From Cerioporus squamosus (lineage: Eukaryota; Basidiomycota; Agaricomycetes; Polyporales; Polyporaceae), in NCBI GenBank assembly GCA_022592435.1, contig JABYQS010000015.1, positions 1-64,000 on the forward strand: a stretch of 64,000 bases of DNA. Reading direction: 5' to 3'. How positions within the stretch are numbered: the stretch's first letter is position 1; each line of letters begins with the position of its first letter. Below the pieces are notes generated by a model that searched no databases, had not been told where the DNA came from, and worked only from the letters and a program-made list of their open reading frames with translations. Position numbers and translations under genes: made by a program. Shown piece by piece: positions 20,114-31,868 of the stretch.

Positions 20114-22646
20114 ATGCATCCAAATCAACACATGCCAGGCCCATCACACCAGCCGGGTGGGTTCTCGAGTATTGCCGGCCAACCAGGAGACTATGTGCTC
20201 GTGCCGAGCACAATTCCTCTGCAACTTGTGAGTTTTAAATGTTTTTATTCAGCTGGAATTACAACTAAACTAGTGCTTGCGCTTTGCAAGAATTTCCCTC
20301 CAGGCTTCGTGGGCATGGACAACTACATGCGGACGCAGAGGGAGCTCGAGGATGTCAAGAACCAGATCACCTTCCTATGGTAAGTGAGACACTGGTGCTC
20401 CTATTGGGCGGACCTCACGCAGTGACGAGCATGCGGAACAGTTCTCAGATGCAGTACGTCAATCACACTGATCTGCATGAGCACATATATGCACTGAAAA
20501 TCCCGCAGATCCAATGCACAGCCCCCTGCTGGGAACCTGGCACCTGTGCAAGGACATGCACTTGCCGGAAACAACATGCCAGGTACGCAGGTCTCACTCG
20601 TGCGACTGAAGATAGGCTGAATCAGACTTGCAGCGTTTCTCAGTATGGGTCTTCCTGACCCGATGACTCTAGGAGGCATTCCAGCTCCCGAAGGCGGCGC
20701 AGCCTCCTTGTACGATCGCAACCCAAATGCAACATTGCCGCTCCCCGCCCTGAACCAGAAGGACTATCCGAAGGTACAGATGCAGTGTTGGTTGTCAAAG
20801 TGTGAGGGGCTCTGACCAAGGAGCTCATAGGTGCCCTGGACCAAGGACGACTATATTGAAGCCTGTGGCAAAGGTGATTCCAGCGCCACCGTGCCGGGAG
20901 CATCTAAGTGGAAGCCAGGAAGGCCAGGCAAGAACAAGTATGCAGCAACCATGGAAGACAACTTCGACCGGGGTGATAGCGACACCGAAGGCCGATCATC
21001 AGGCCGGTTGAAGCAACCCATGCACGGCCTCAACTACATCACGGACGAATCAGGCATCATTGTCAGCGATGCTCGCATGGCCGAGATGCGGGGCTACTCG
21101 CGTGGCTGCTGGAACGACTTCCTGCGAGTCGGGCACGCACCGCGGACTTGGAAGAACAAGAACTCGGCTGCAATTCAAGATATTTACTACAGCAAGATGA
21201 AGGACAAGTTCCGCGAATTCAGGCTCGCTGACGGTGACTGGAAGATTGAGCTTTTTGCGGTCGCTAATGACCCCAGTAATGTCCGAAACCGCAAGGCCGA
21301 GTTTGATCGCCAAGAGGCAGAGCTTGCAGCTCAGCTCGCGCCAGCACCAACCAAGAAGAAGAAAAAGATGAAAACAAAAGGCAAGTGGAATGTGCTAGAG
21401 ATGGGAACATTCGTGCTCATGATAGTCGTTACAGTGCTGGCACCCTCGGACACCAAAGACTCCCGAGGACACGATACCAATGCGCAGCAGGCGCCGCGCA
21501 AGGATACTAATATCATTGCATCACTAGATCATGCACCATTTTGCATCTCCCCTGATGACGACGACATCTTCATGGTATACGCGCCCGCAGAACAAGGCCC
21601 TGCATCCAGCAAGTCCGCGAGTCGTCATAAGCGGGACAACGACAACAACAGCACTGGTCCCGCACGCAAGCAGCCGCGCACCAATTTGTACGTGATTTCT
21701 GACTGTCCTCGTGCGCTGCTTCTACTAATGCCACTGTCCCGTATAAGTACATCTCTGACGGCTGAGTTAGCAATGCCCGAGGTGCCAGCCGCTGTCATCC
21801 CCATGCCCTCCGTATCCAACACAGCTTGGGTGCGCAGCGTCTCGCCTGTGCCATTGCAGATCCCTTCATTGCCAGCACCTGAGTCTGCATCATCTGCCGC
21901 GCTTGAGACGATAATGTCACCTGCAACATCCCCGGAGCCCGAGCTTTTCCCACTTACTGCTGCTTCTGAGCCGGTGCCCGTCATGCCCGTTCCTGTGCCC
22001 GCTGTGCCCTCACCCACGCCTTTCCGACGACCCTCTCCCACACCTGGAATATTGCCCATGCCCATGTCTGCCGTGTCCCCGTTGTCACCACCGTCCACAT
22101 CTTCGCACACGCTGAAACTCCAGAACCCTCTGTAAGACTTACAGACTGTTCTATACAAGAAGCTAACCATCCTCTTTGCAGGTGCGGCGTCTTCAAGGAC
22201 TGCCCGCCACCCCCTGCATGGCCGTCAGGGAGTTCGCTTGCTGGGCCAGCTGACAGGTCTGATCCCATCGCGTCCACCGATACTGCTTCAAACGACTCTC
22301 AGAACGAAGGCAAGAAGGGGAAAAGCGGAATGTACCAGTGAAGAAGACAGCCGCCAAGCCATGGCCACCAAGCCCAAGCAACTGCAAAAACAAGTAAGTC
22401 CGCCCTCGTACCATGAGCATTGCACTGAAGTATTTGGACTTGCAGAGCTGCTTGTGCGAGGATCTGGCATGTCGAGAACCCCGCCGGGACCGAGGCGGAG
22501 TTCAACATCTGGTACAAGGAGAAGTCTCCCGGATTTCACAAGGTACGTGCCCGCGCAATCTCCAAACTGCGCTTCTCAGACGGGCAGAACAGACTTACAT
22601 GAAGAAAGCACCGCCCTCTGCCAACATTGCGGCCACTCAGATATGA
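20114..22646 (+). CDS. CACTA-associated hypothetical protein, multi-exon
   Basis: A start at 20114 (MHPNQHMPGPSHQPGG) leads through several short exons with plausible GT-AG introns (for example 20228-20290 and a donor at 20380) into MRTQRELEDVKNQITFLW. A long exon follows from about 20831 (VPWTKDDYIEACGKGD). Residues around 21020-21300 form a block seen in many basidiomycete hypotheticals (DARMAEMRGYSRGCWNDFLR, APRTWKNKNS, KIELFAVAND). A Lys-rich stretch and a Pro/Ser-rich tail follow. The last exons read ARIWHVENPAGTEAEFNIWY and end with TGA at 22644-22646. A GC-AG intron may lie near 21383-21438. Function unknown; possibly DNA-binding, as in CACTA second proteins. Exon borders are partly tentative. 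Confidence 0.5.
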
Positions 22647-22984
22647 GGTACATTCAGCAGCTCTGGCGCACCTGGTTTCTGACGTGCAGGCTTTTGGCAG
22701 AAGAACCTGGACAGACACTGGCCGAGGGAAGGACTTCCTTGCGTGCGAGCTTCTGGGGACAACTCTTGGCAGCAATCACGGACTTGGCTCAGGAATTGGA
22801 CGACTCTCTGCCGGTGGGACTATCCTCTTGGTATGCACGGCTCGTCTTCTTGCAACCTTCTTGGTGCGGACGGGACATTCGCGGACACGGACTCCAGGAT
22901 GCACGTGAACGCGAGCGATGGGATGACACGCGGATGCAAGGGGCGGCATGGCGTGCAGACACGGAGGACGGGCGGGAGGGCGCC

Positions 22985-23260
22985 AAGATGCTGAGATCGG
23001 CACAGATATGTTCTGTTGGGTGCAGATGTGTTCTAGGTACAAGAACATATATAATCCTTTCAGAACACACAGAAACATATGAGAACGGAGGAGATCAGTA
23101 TTTCAATATGCACAAATGGTAAGTGGTTCCGGATTTTGTGTTGTGATCGTGGCTAATATGTTCTGCTCTGTTCTAATCGTACTGATCGTCTGAACGTATT
23201 TAAACAGCTCTAAACATATTTAAACACGTCCGATTCTCACTGGGCATAATGGTGTGTAGT
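22985..23260 (+). repeat. Subterminal repeats of the CACTA block
   Basis: Repeated short motifs in both orientations, ATGTTCT/AGAACAT and AACATATT: GATATGTTCTG, GATGTGTTCTA, CAAGAACATAT, CAGAACACAC, AATATGTTCTG, CTGTTCTAAT. Dense inverted subterminal motifs are the transposase-binding zones of CACTA elements. No clear CACTA...TAGTG end was found, so the right border is open. Confidence 0.5.
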
Positions 23261-23433
23261 ATAATAGAAAAGGGTGAATTAAACTAGATAAAATAATGTG
23301 GCTTACCTATAGAAGTCATCTGAGTCCAATTCACATAGGGATATCAAGAAGATATGGGTATGTCATTCACCAACTCAAGAAGTACATGTATGCAAGTTTC
23401 AATGTTCAATCAGAATCTGCTACGTGTCCAGGC

Positions 23434-23862
23434 CTAGTCATCAAGGAGGCTCCCAATGACCATATCCTCCTCGTCCTCAATGAGGTACCCATTGACATCG
23501 TAACGGGGTCCTGTGACAATGGGCTGGATCCCACTGGTTGCAAAGACTATATTGGAGAGGTTGTCAGCTACACTGTCCGCATCATTGGCATAGACAATGC
23601 TACCGTTCCATCGCAACTCGATAACTTCTAACTCGGATATTCCAGATCCAAGCGTGTCTTCTGACTCGCTGAGGGGGATGTCGCAAAGGGTGGTGCTCGT
23701 ACCTTCGGACACCGTGCCGAGTGCTGTCTCCGCACGTGCAGGTTCATTGTCCCACTCGAGCGTATCCATGGACCGTGAGTCCTGCGCCCAGGACCATCTT
23801 GGCGATGTCCTCAGAAGCGAGGTGGTTCTCAACCATGGAGTGCAGCTCGTGGTCCGACACAA
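23434..23862 (-). CDS. Unrecognised ORF, 142 aa
   Basis: Open minus-strand frame with a CpG content like real genes and an acidic second half (LSESEDTLGSGISELEVIEL... VNGYLIEDEEDMVIGSLLDD). An overlapping frame (HELHSMVENHLASEDIAKMV at about 23750-23850) also looks coding, so this may be two exons or one shifted gene. No domain recognised. It lies between the CACTA block and decayed repeats, so it is probably transposon-derived. Confidence 0.25.
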   Translation of the reverse strand: MCRTTSCTPWLRTTSLLRTSPRWSWAQDSRSMDTLEWDNEPARAETALGTVSEGTSTTLCDIPLSESEDTLGSGISELEVIELRWNGSIVYANDADSVADNLSNIVFATSGIQPIVTGPRYDVNGYLIEDEEDMVIGSLLDD

Positions 23863-24074
23863 TGTCGGGAGACCTTGAAGGCGTATAGGGTGTAGGTGAC
23901 TTGGTCAGACGGATGAGACCGATGTCATCCTCCCTGTCCCGAGGGACACTACGCGGAGCTTTAAACCTCCGCAGAAGAACTGGGTCTGGTCCCCTGGTGA
24001 TGTAGTTGTGGAGTCGGGGTTGCTGGTAGGCTTCGGAACTATGGACCAGACTATGTGCAAGAAATCAGTCACAT

Positions 24075-24345
24075 TCTGTGCATGTCATTGTTTTCACTTT
24101 CAACTTGTCCACACCTCCATCCGGACTTCCTACCTCCAACCTCTGACCTCCATTTTCCAACTCTGGTCTCTTGGCTTCTGTCCCTCTGGTTCTCTCTTTC
24201 CTTGACTTTCTCCTTCATTGCTTTCTCCTTCATTACTTCGGTATAAATCCCGGAGTTCTGTTCTCTCGTACATAGAAGACACCTTGCATCTACTCAGGGT
24301 GTTGGTCAATAACTTCACCGAAGTCTTCATCCCCATGTTGCTATC
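24075..24345 (+). repeat. LTR-like repeat T, copy 1
   Basis: About 270 bp collinear with 27915-28150: GTCCACACCTCCATCCGGAC, a CT-rich body, the box GTATAAATCCCGGAGTTCTG, ATAGAAGACACCTTG and AACTTCACCGAAGTCTTCA. A TATA box followed by a short transcript leader fits an LTR promoter. Confidence 0.5.
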
Positions 24346-24569
24346 AGACCTTTGGGCTTTGGACTTCGGACTTCGTTCCAGAGTTTAACTTGGCAACACA
24401 CAGTTCTAACAACTGGGCAAAACAGGGGCCAGATTGTCAGGCCAACTATGCAGTACCTGTCACCACTTTGGCCTGATCAAGCCAATCATGGCAGCAGGAG
24501 ATTTCAGGCCAAAGGACACAATATTCCCCATCTAGGATTTCATATGGCTGAGCATGGATTTCAGGTCCA

Positions 24570-24690
24570 TTGCAGATCAAGACCTAGAAACCTAGATCTG
24601 GATCCGCAATGATCTGGATCCACAGATCACAGATCATCACAGATCCAGATCAGCACAGATCCAGATCAAGGATCTGAGATGTCAACAATC
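24570..24690. repeat. GATC-rich short repeat cluster
   Basis: A run of CAGATC, GATCCAGATC and GATCTGGATC motifs, partly palindromic, at 24576-24682. It resembles a subterminal array of a DNA transposon, but no ends were identified. Confidence 0.4.
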
Positions 24691-24904
24691 CGTGGAGGAT
24701 CCACAAGGTGGGCAAGTAATAAGGCAAACAGCACTCTAATGTCTCGAAATGCACATTTGGCACATCATTTGAGTCTGGATCATATGGATTGATCTGAAGC
24801 TAGTGTTGAACTTACTATGGACTATGGACATTAGTTGCGCAATAGGCGCTATGGGCACTGCCTCTTACGATTAGATCTTAGGCTATGCTTCTTCCTTTCC
24901 TTTT

Positions 24905-26782
24905 AGGGTATGTTGTACAAAACCATGTGGTTACCTGGCTTCTCTTTGTTTCCAGTCCATATTATCCACACGATAATCCTGCTCTACAATGATTTCTATA
25001 CATTCAGAAAGCTACAGACCATAGTATTCCAACAATTTAGAATGTAGTGCCAGCTGTCTGCTGTGAGAAGGACCACAAATCTGTCAATATTGCTTCAAGG
25101 CTTCCCCTTGAGTCTGCTTTACAGAATTAAAAACTCGGCAGAAACAGAAATAATTTGTGGCAGACATTCTGCCATGGATAACCAGTGCACCTACAAATGA
25201 TGGACAAATACACGATGCTAGCATGAAGATATGGCCAAATTACTGTGCAGCCATAGGCTGACACAGTGATTTGGTCATATTGACCACAATTATGCATGCA
25301 CAGCAATCGTAAATGCCCCATTTCAATGTGTGAGCATGAGGTATTCAATGAAGCCATTGCACAATTCAAACAGACAAGGAATGAAGGTAGAAAAGTGGGA
25401 TGTCTTGACTACTGTAGAAATAGGGATAGGGAGGAGAAGATAGAATTACCAAACTTATCAGATCATATATGCTCATGCTCCTTGTCATCTACTATCTCCT
25501 CCTTCCCTCCTTTCTTTGTGCTAAATCCCAAAGCCAGATTCTTGAGGATCCATGGAGATCTTGCTGAGATATAGCATGGTCTTTGGGCTGAGTAGCAGAG
25601 CAGAGAAAAGTCCAAGATTTTTGAACCAGTACTGTACTGATCCATTGTTAGAGGGGGGGAGTTTGGTGTGTAACAGGGCCAATCTGTAGTGGCAGGGTGG
25701 TGGACGGCCATACAACACATGACAGGGGGGTCAAATGGTGCCAGAGGTGCTGAAAAATTGCCATCTATGGCACGAAAATGCTCGAAGTTGGCATATCACA
25801 AGTGGTGGTGATATGCCGCGTCAAGATATGTGGCTGCTACAGACAAGTACACTCCCAAGAGAAAAAAGTGTGCAAGTTGGTGTCTCCGCTACCTAACCAC
25901 TGGCCAGGACCAGAAGAAGGAAGAGAGGGCATGTAGAAAGGGGGAAGGGTGAAGTAAAACGAAGGAAGAGGCTCAGTGTGGGTGGTGTATTGTATGTAGA
26001 ATAATTGGGCAATGGCTGTAGGGAAACCGTGTAACTCTAGATGGGGAGAGAACGGGGGCAGGCGGACAAGTATGTCAAAAATGGGAATGAACAGATGTGA
26101 ACTGGCTTCTTGGTGGTGCTTCGGATATGATGGTACAGCAGCAGTTCACAGACTTCTGTGCTTCAAAGACTACTGTTGATTCTGCTGGTTGTCTAACTTG
26201 TCTTGGGATTGCTGGTCTTGGGTTGCAGGTTGCAGGTCACAGGTTGCAGGTTGCAGTTGCAGAAAATGAGAGTAGAGGTGGTAGTGGGAAGCTAAGGGTT
26301 GCTATTGACAGTACATCTGCTATCTAAGGATCACAAGCCCTAGAAAATTAAACTAAGTAATGTAAGCAGTAAGTCCAAAAGGAAGAACTAATTCTGAGCA
26401 CAGATGAGCACAGAGCTCATCAGCGGGAGCCCCAATGATTTGGGACAGTGCCCCAGAATAGCAGCAGAAAAGTGCCTTGTGATGTGTGATGTGCTGCCAA
26501 TGATGGATCAGTACAGTAGTCTGTAGAAGCCCTAGAAAAGCATAGACAAGACATCCAGGGAGCCCAGAAACAGATGTGTAGCAAGCACAAGGTGTTTGGG
26601 GGTGAAGGAGGAGGGAGAACCTGACAAAAAACCCCACCAGGTACCCACACCCATAGTGCCATGAGCTCCAGCGCTTAGCCCCATACCTGTGGGAATCTGC
26701 AGGTCCACAGATTGGGGTTTTCACAGAGCCAGGGCTGGAACAAGTCTGAGAGCCCCATGGGATGCCCTGTGCTACACTCTAA
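24905..26782 (+). mobile_element. hAT-type MITE copy C, CpG-decayed and interrupted
   Basis: Collinear with copy B: a probable left end TAGGGTATG near 24907, a hairpin remnant at 24997-25055, the second hairpin at 25228-25275, a GATCCATGGAGATCTTGCTG block, the CCAGCGCTTAGCCCC block and a right end near CTACACTCTA (about 26782). Sites that are CG in copies A and B are mostly TG or CA here. Repeat R copy 3 is inserted between about 25745 and 26415. No target duplication is detectable any more. Confidence 0.65.
25745..26415 (+). repeat. R-family repeat, copy 3, nested in MITE copy C
   Basis: Shares ordered landmarks with 8566-9130: the GTGTCTCCGCTACCTAACCA block, GAAGAAGGAAGAG, AAAGGGGGAAGGGTGAAGT, the AGTGATGGT-like middle, ACAGTACATCTGCTATCTAA, then GAGCACAGATGAGCACAG. 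Its borders within the MITE are approximate. Confidence 0.5.
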
Positions 26783-26784
26783 GT

Positions 26785-27240
26785 AAGTGTAGCTGATTGT
26801 GTAGGAACCCAATCTGGTCTGCAATATGTAGGCCAGACAGCCATTGCAATAACAGGTATGCTGTCACATACTTGAGCTCCTCCCCACTGCTGTACCACCC
26901 GTGGAGCAAGTTCAATCAGCAAGTCATGGGCAGCAGTGACATAATGTCCAGTTTGAGGGCCACTCCATTTTTGGAACCATGCACCTGTGAGTCCATCCAA
27001 TCTAAAGACTTCTTCCAAACCTGCTGATAACTCTGCACCTTGTAAACTTCCCACCAGTAGCTCAACACCCACAAGAAAAGCTGCTGCGTTGTCTCCCCAG
27101 TGGGAAAATGAGCCGGAATAATGGAGTTCAATGCATGCTTCAGCAGCATGGACCCAGAAGGCTTCTCAGAGCTGAATGCAACCTTTATGAGATCATCAAT
27201 GAGAGCCAAGGGAGGGACTGGGGTTCTGTGAAGCCTGTGT
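26785..27240 (-). other. Decayed coding remnant, unidentified
   Basis: Two overlapping minus-strand frames of 97 residues each (SIIPAHFPTGETTQQLFLWV... and ...DLLIELAPRVVQQWGGAQVC...) read like a protein interrupted by a shift. Many Trp and hydrophobic runs are present, but I do not recognise the family. It is probably an old transposon gene. Confidence 0.3.
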
Positions 27241-27297
27241 AAGACGTGGACTTTGGTATGATGGTGCAGAAGCTAGGGAGGTGTTCATAGGTGAGGA

Positions 27298-27480
27298 TAG
27301 TGTTGCAGGGTCCAGTTGTAGGACCAGTCGAGGACTGCAACTGGACCATAGCTGAAAATAATTTGGTCCAGTTAGCAGTTATGGTCTAGTTATTTGGCCA
27401 GCTGTATATAGATAACTGGTCATGACCGGTCCAAAACAGTCAATACTGGTAGCCTTAGTACCCCTATATCATAGCCACTA
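27298..27480 (+). repeat. Fragment of the GGTCC-end hAT-like family
   Basis: Begins TAGTGTTGCAGGGTCCAGTT, almost the same end as the elements at 8381 and 12967, followed by CCAGTT-type motifs. A matching right end and target duplication are absent, so this is a truncated or eroded copy. Confidence 0.5.
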
Positions 27481-27504
27481 ATTGTGTGATTCTACTGATA
27501 TGTG

Positions 27505-28150
27505 TTACATCTGTGCTCCAAGTCACCAAACTCTGGACCAAACTCCGGTTGGACTCCAGTTCGTCCAATGAATTATACTCACTTCATCATCTTTTTACTA
27601 TGACTCATTCTTACTTTCATACTCATTCCTATCCATCCCTCTCAGACTCCAATCATCTCTGCAGTCCCAACAGTATTGTCCATTTGTATCTGCACTTATA
27701 TCCACTTGTATCTGCACTTGCATTTACTTCCTATTGGTTACTTATTTGCTTCCACCTTGACACCAGACTCCAACTCCTGTCTCTACTTTCAGCTTACTCC
27801 TTTTGGACCTTCGGACTTTAGTATTTAAATTTGCCTGTATTCTCCCTTAGACCTCAGTTCTGATATCTCATTTACCCTCTACCTTATCCTTCTGGGTATC
27901 GCCGAACTCAATTTATTATAGTCACTTCTAATTCGTCCACACCTCCATCCGGACTACAACCTCTGACCTCTGACCTCCATCTTCTGACTCTGGTCTTTCG
28001 GCTTCTGACTCTCAGGTTTCCTCTCTTGCTTGACTTCCTTGTTGCTTACTGTAGTATAAATCCCAGAGTTCTGTTCCTTTGTAAATAGAAGACACCTTGT
28101 GTCTCCTCAGGGCATTAGTCGATAACTTTGCTGAAGTCTTCACCTCCATG
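27505..28150 (+). repeat. LTR-like repeats S copy 2 and T copy 2
   Basis: 27505-27900 matches 12290-12690, and 27915-28150 matches 24075-24345. Here the two lie side by side, so S and T may be parts of one LTR or two nested LTRs. TATA-like boxes occur near 27822 (TATTTAAATT) and 28054 (GTATAAATCC). Confidence 0.5.
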
Positions 28151-29888
28151 TCAGTGCCACCAAACTCCCAGACCCTGGATCCCACCTAGAGCCTGACCCA
28201 GCAGCACACAGCCCCCACACAACACCAACAAGGAAGCCACACTGCCTCAGCTGAGCCCAACAGACCCATACCCACAACAGCCATGGCTGCCTGCCCAAGA
28301 CTCCAAGAGCACCCCAAACAAGGACCCCATTGTCTGTGAGCATACAAGGGTCCCTGTAAACATGCATGGAGGCTTAGGCATGTCATGCTTACAAAGCTTT
28401 CCCATGCCATAGTTTGCCAGTCTGTCTTGCCAGTGCATCGTCTTCAACAACTAAGGTTTAGCAGTTTCAAATTTGAGTTGGTGTTGATGAGCCTGTAGGC
28501 TGGCTACACTCTGATTGCTCCCTCTCTTTTGCGCTCTTGATTTGATGTTGAATTTCGATTTCAAACTCTACTACTCTGCCTTCAATTTTCCTTTTGATTA
28601 CTACTGTCTCCACCTATTACCCCAACTCCTACCCTGCCAAACTACCATGGACAATCCCTTGCATACTTGCTCACTTAGTGTTTGCTTTCGATCTCACACT
28701 GCCTATTGGCTTTGATTTCATTTTGCCCATAGCTCTCCACCCTTTGAGCTACAGTTTGAGGTAGTCTTTGACCGACCACTTCGTAGTTTGATCCCCCTCC
28801 TGCCTTTACTGTTGCCCTGCATATTTGCTCCCTATACACTCCTTTTGGTCTCTCACTTTCAATTGACTTCAATTTCATCTTACTTTAGCACTGCACTCTT
28901 CAAGCTGCAGTTCGAGGTGGTTGGATCTTATCAGCTGGTGACTGTGCAGTCTGAGTCATCTTTAGCTGTGTCAGCTGACCTTTTGGTTTGGACTTTCAGG
29001 CTTGCTTTCGGTTACCTTTCCGTCCTGGTTTGGCCAGTGCATCAGACTTTTATTCTTGTTCAAGTAGGCATCAAATCAGAGGTGGACCTTCCCCCTCTCC
29101 ATCTCAGAGCTCAAGTTCTGACTGCTGTGTTCAAGGCTCTCAGTCATCCAATCTATGCCAGAGTTGCATCAAACAGTCAAGCCCAGAGAGGTTTCAAGTC
29201 TATCCAAAAGATTTGGTTATCCATCAAAAGTAGACTGCCAGCAAGTCACCCAAGAAGGGTTCAAGTCTCAGCCCAAGAAGGGTTCGTTCATTGGTCCAGA
29301 GTGGCCTTAAGTTGTCCAAGAAGGTGTCAAGTCTCCCAGTTGGCCCAGAATGGTCTGTCTTCCCTCAGTCTCTTCCCCTTTCCCCTTGATTTTGGTCCCT
29401 CTACTCATTGCAAAGTCTTCGAGTCCCCCTTTTGGTTGATTCTGGCTCTCGCTTAGGCTTTTGGAACCGTTCAGAGCACTTGTCATTTGATCATGCCATC
29501 GTCATTTTTCAACTACAACCTCCCCTTCCTTTCAATTCACTCTCTACCTACTTCCACCATCTCCCGCACTTCCCTCAACATTGTGTTTTGTCCACCTTCT
29601 GATTTGGGAATCAACTAGCCCACTCACACCCTTTAGGTTTGGTGTTTGTTCTTTGATATGTGTGGTTCTTGCCTTCAGAGACACACCGGGCATGTCAGCA
29701 TTCAAACACAATGCTGCAGCCATCAATCTAAGACTTTCGGACCTACAATGCAATGTGGCTGAAGCCTGAGATTCCTTGGTCCACCTCTCTATATCAACCT
29801 CCTCCCCCACTGCTAGGATTGGTTGTACAATGATGCAAAGCAGACTGGTTTGGAGCCTGACACGATGTGCACCCACAGAAAAACCTGT
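28151..29888. other. Decayed repetitive DNA, no supported gene
   Basis: CpG-poor, T/C-rich sequence. The longest frame (28788-29456, 222 codons) lacks a recognisable domain and is low in complexity. Around 29195-29330 a motif resembling CCAAGAAGGGTTCAAGTCTC recurs imperfectly about four times. It reads as eroded transposon or LTR material. Confidence 0.45.
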
Positions 29889-30004
29889 AGGTGAAAGGGA
29901 TGTGATTGTCCCGGACGGGCTAAAGTATCCTTGTTTTCGCGGGCGCTTAGGCGCCGAATCAGTGAAAGTTAAGCCTGCCCGGGAACTTCTCGTCCCTTTC
30001 ACTG
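29889..30004. mobile_element. Short foldback element (about 115 bp)
   Basis: Inverted arms of about 32 bp: the left reads GTGAAAGGGATGTGATTG, the right reverse-complements to AGTGAAAGGGACGAGAAG, both continuing through a CCCGG..GGGC block. An inner hairpin GGCGCTTAGGCGCC sits between them. No clear target duplication. It is GC-rich within CpG-poor flanks, so it is a late arrival. Confidence 0.5.
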
Positions 30005-30304
30005 CCCAGTTTTTCGGCTGGTGCATGTCGTGTGATAAGTATGTGTTAAAAGACAAACCAGAGTTTGGTTGGCAGAGTTGGGCAGTGACTTGGAGCACCA
30101 GATGTAACAAGGTGGATCTCAACTCTCACATCTTGTGGCAGGCTTGATCAGGCTGGCTATATAGGAAGTGGCACAATGATAGTACTTGCCACTCAAAGAG
30201 GTTCTCGTAGTGGTGTTTTCCAGTTGGGCAATCCTTCTACTTTGGAAAGAAAGAGTGGATTTTGAAATTTGAACTGATATACTGCTCTGTGGTGCTGTAC
30301 ACAT

Positions 30305-31656
30305 CTAAAAGAAACCATGCTCTAAGTGATCCTTCCAATCACTCCCTAGCCCATTCTCCCCGCCATCGATATCACTGCCCGTAAGCTTGTGCTGCACCAC
30401 CAAGCTTGGCACAACTGAGAATGCCCTGAGTCTCCCTGTTTGGACGAGCCACGCGAATGCCTGATCAAGAGCCCTCGAGTACGCGAACGGCGGGTAAAGC
30501 AGGTGAAGGAGGATGCGACGAGCCCCGGCGGGACTGACAGCGTAGGCGTGCGTGCACTTCGGGGCGAACGACGGGTGGACGGACATCTTCGGGTACAGCC
30601 CAGAAGACTTCGCGCCTCTCGGACGGAGTGCCGGATAGCGAGCTTCGTTCGACCAGCAGTGACCTGGTAGTCATGAGAGGATGCCAAGACGGGCAACAAG
30701 CACCGCTCACCTAGGAAGACAATATCCCAGTCATCCGGCAGTAAATTCCAAACCTCCCGCAATCTCCCTCGAATGTCCCGTTCCATGTCGACGTCGTCTT
30801 CCAGTATGAGGGCAGCGCCGCGAGTCGTCCGAGTGCCATCGACCAGCGGCTTGTCGTACGCGGCAACGCGTTGGATAGCGTCGAGATGCGAGAACCAGCA
30901 GGCGAACTTGGCGGGCGTGAGGAGCATGTACGATAGCAAAGACGGCTTGAACTTGACGCCATGCGTACGGTCTTGCACGGCGCATGTCAGAGGAAGTGAG
31001 GATGCAGAGGTCGCCCGAGAATAGACATTGCCGGTTGAACCGGCTGACTGTGAGTTGTGCCGATGGGGGAGGTCGTCTGGGTCAGGAGCTTCAGCAGATG
31101 CATTTAAGAAGGGCGGCGGTAGTGGATAGCGACATGGCACTGCACTAGTTGCGGACAACCACGGTGCGGCAGCGTCCAAAGGAGGCAGAAGCGGAGAGCG
31201 GACGAGCTGGTCGACATCGGAGCGAGGAGGCCAATCGAAAGTCCGACGCTGGTTGTGCCTCCGAGAGGATTTGACGCACTCGCCGATTTGAACTACAAGA
31301 GAGTCTTCAGAGGAGATGGCGTCGATGTAGGTCCAGTTCAAACTGAGGGCGGCACGCAGCTGCTCCATGGTGGCACGACGGTCGAGGCGGGTAGGACGGG
31401 AGATAATGAAGACCTGCGAGAAAACACCCAAGGTGGCGCTGAGCTCGTCAAGCTGATACGAAGCATCCTGTACAGTGTCCGTTTGAACTAGCAGACCGTC
31501 TTCGAGGATTGTTGCGTTGTGGTCCTGGTTCGGAGGAGCCCGGAGATGGCGGACGGGGCCAAGTTGCACACGAGAGCTGGAGAGGTAGAGGAAGACAACG
31601 AATACGAAGAGCGATAGAAGAGCGAGCAACCGTCGTCTGGAGAGTACGATGGCCAT
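30305..31656 (-). CDS. GT25-family glycosyltransferase, type II membrane protein, 434 aa
   Basis: CDS 30305-30663 and 30711-31656 (47-bp intron). It starts MAIVLSRRRLLALLSLFVFV: a short basic cytosolic end, then one membrane anchor (about residues 9-27), as expected for a Golgi or ER lumenal transferase. GT25-type blocks: VFIISRPTRLDRR, NWTYIDAIS, CWFSHLDAIQRV, LILEDDVDM (DxD-like metal site), WDIVFLGHCWSNE and HAYAVSPAGARRIL. The acceptor is unknown; family members transfer galactose or related sugars. The ORF is open 92 codons further upstream, but that part overlaps the promoter and 5' end of UTP18, so the Met just before the membrane anchor is preferred. Divergent from UTP18 (212 bp between starts). 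Confidence 0.8.
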
Positions 31657-31868
31657 GCGAGAGCAGTGAGAAGCTGGAGTGAGGCTGGCAACGTCGCGGG
31701 TGACCACAAGCTTGAAGCTCAAAGCACGCGTCGACGCCGCCGCCAGCCATGTTCGAATCCCCGGCTGCCCGGTCCGCCAGCCGCGGCAATCCGGAATTTT
31801 CAGCGCGCGTCCTCCTGCCTGAGTCCTCTGCACCCCGTTCTTCCTCTCTTCTGCCGCATCTTGCTGAC

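Noticed and set aside
28788..29456. 222-codon plus-strand ORF
   Set aside because: Low complexity, no domain, in CpG-depleted repeat DNA, and no coherent exon context.
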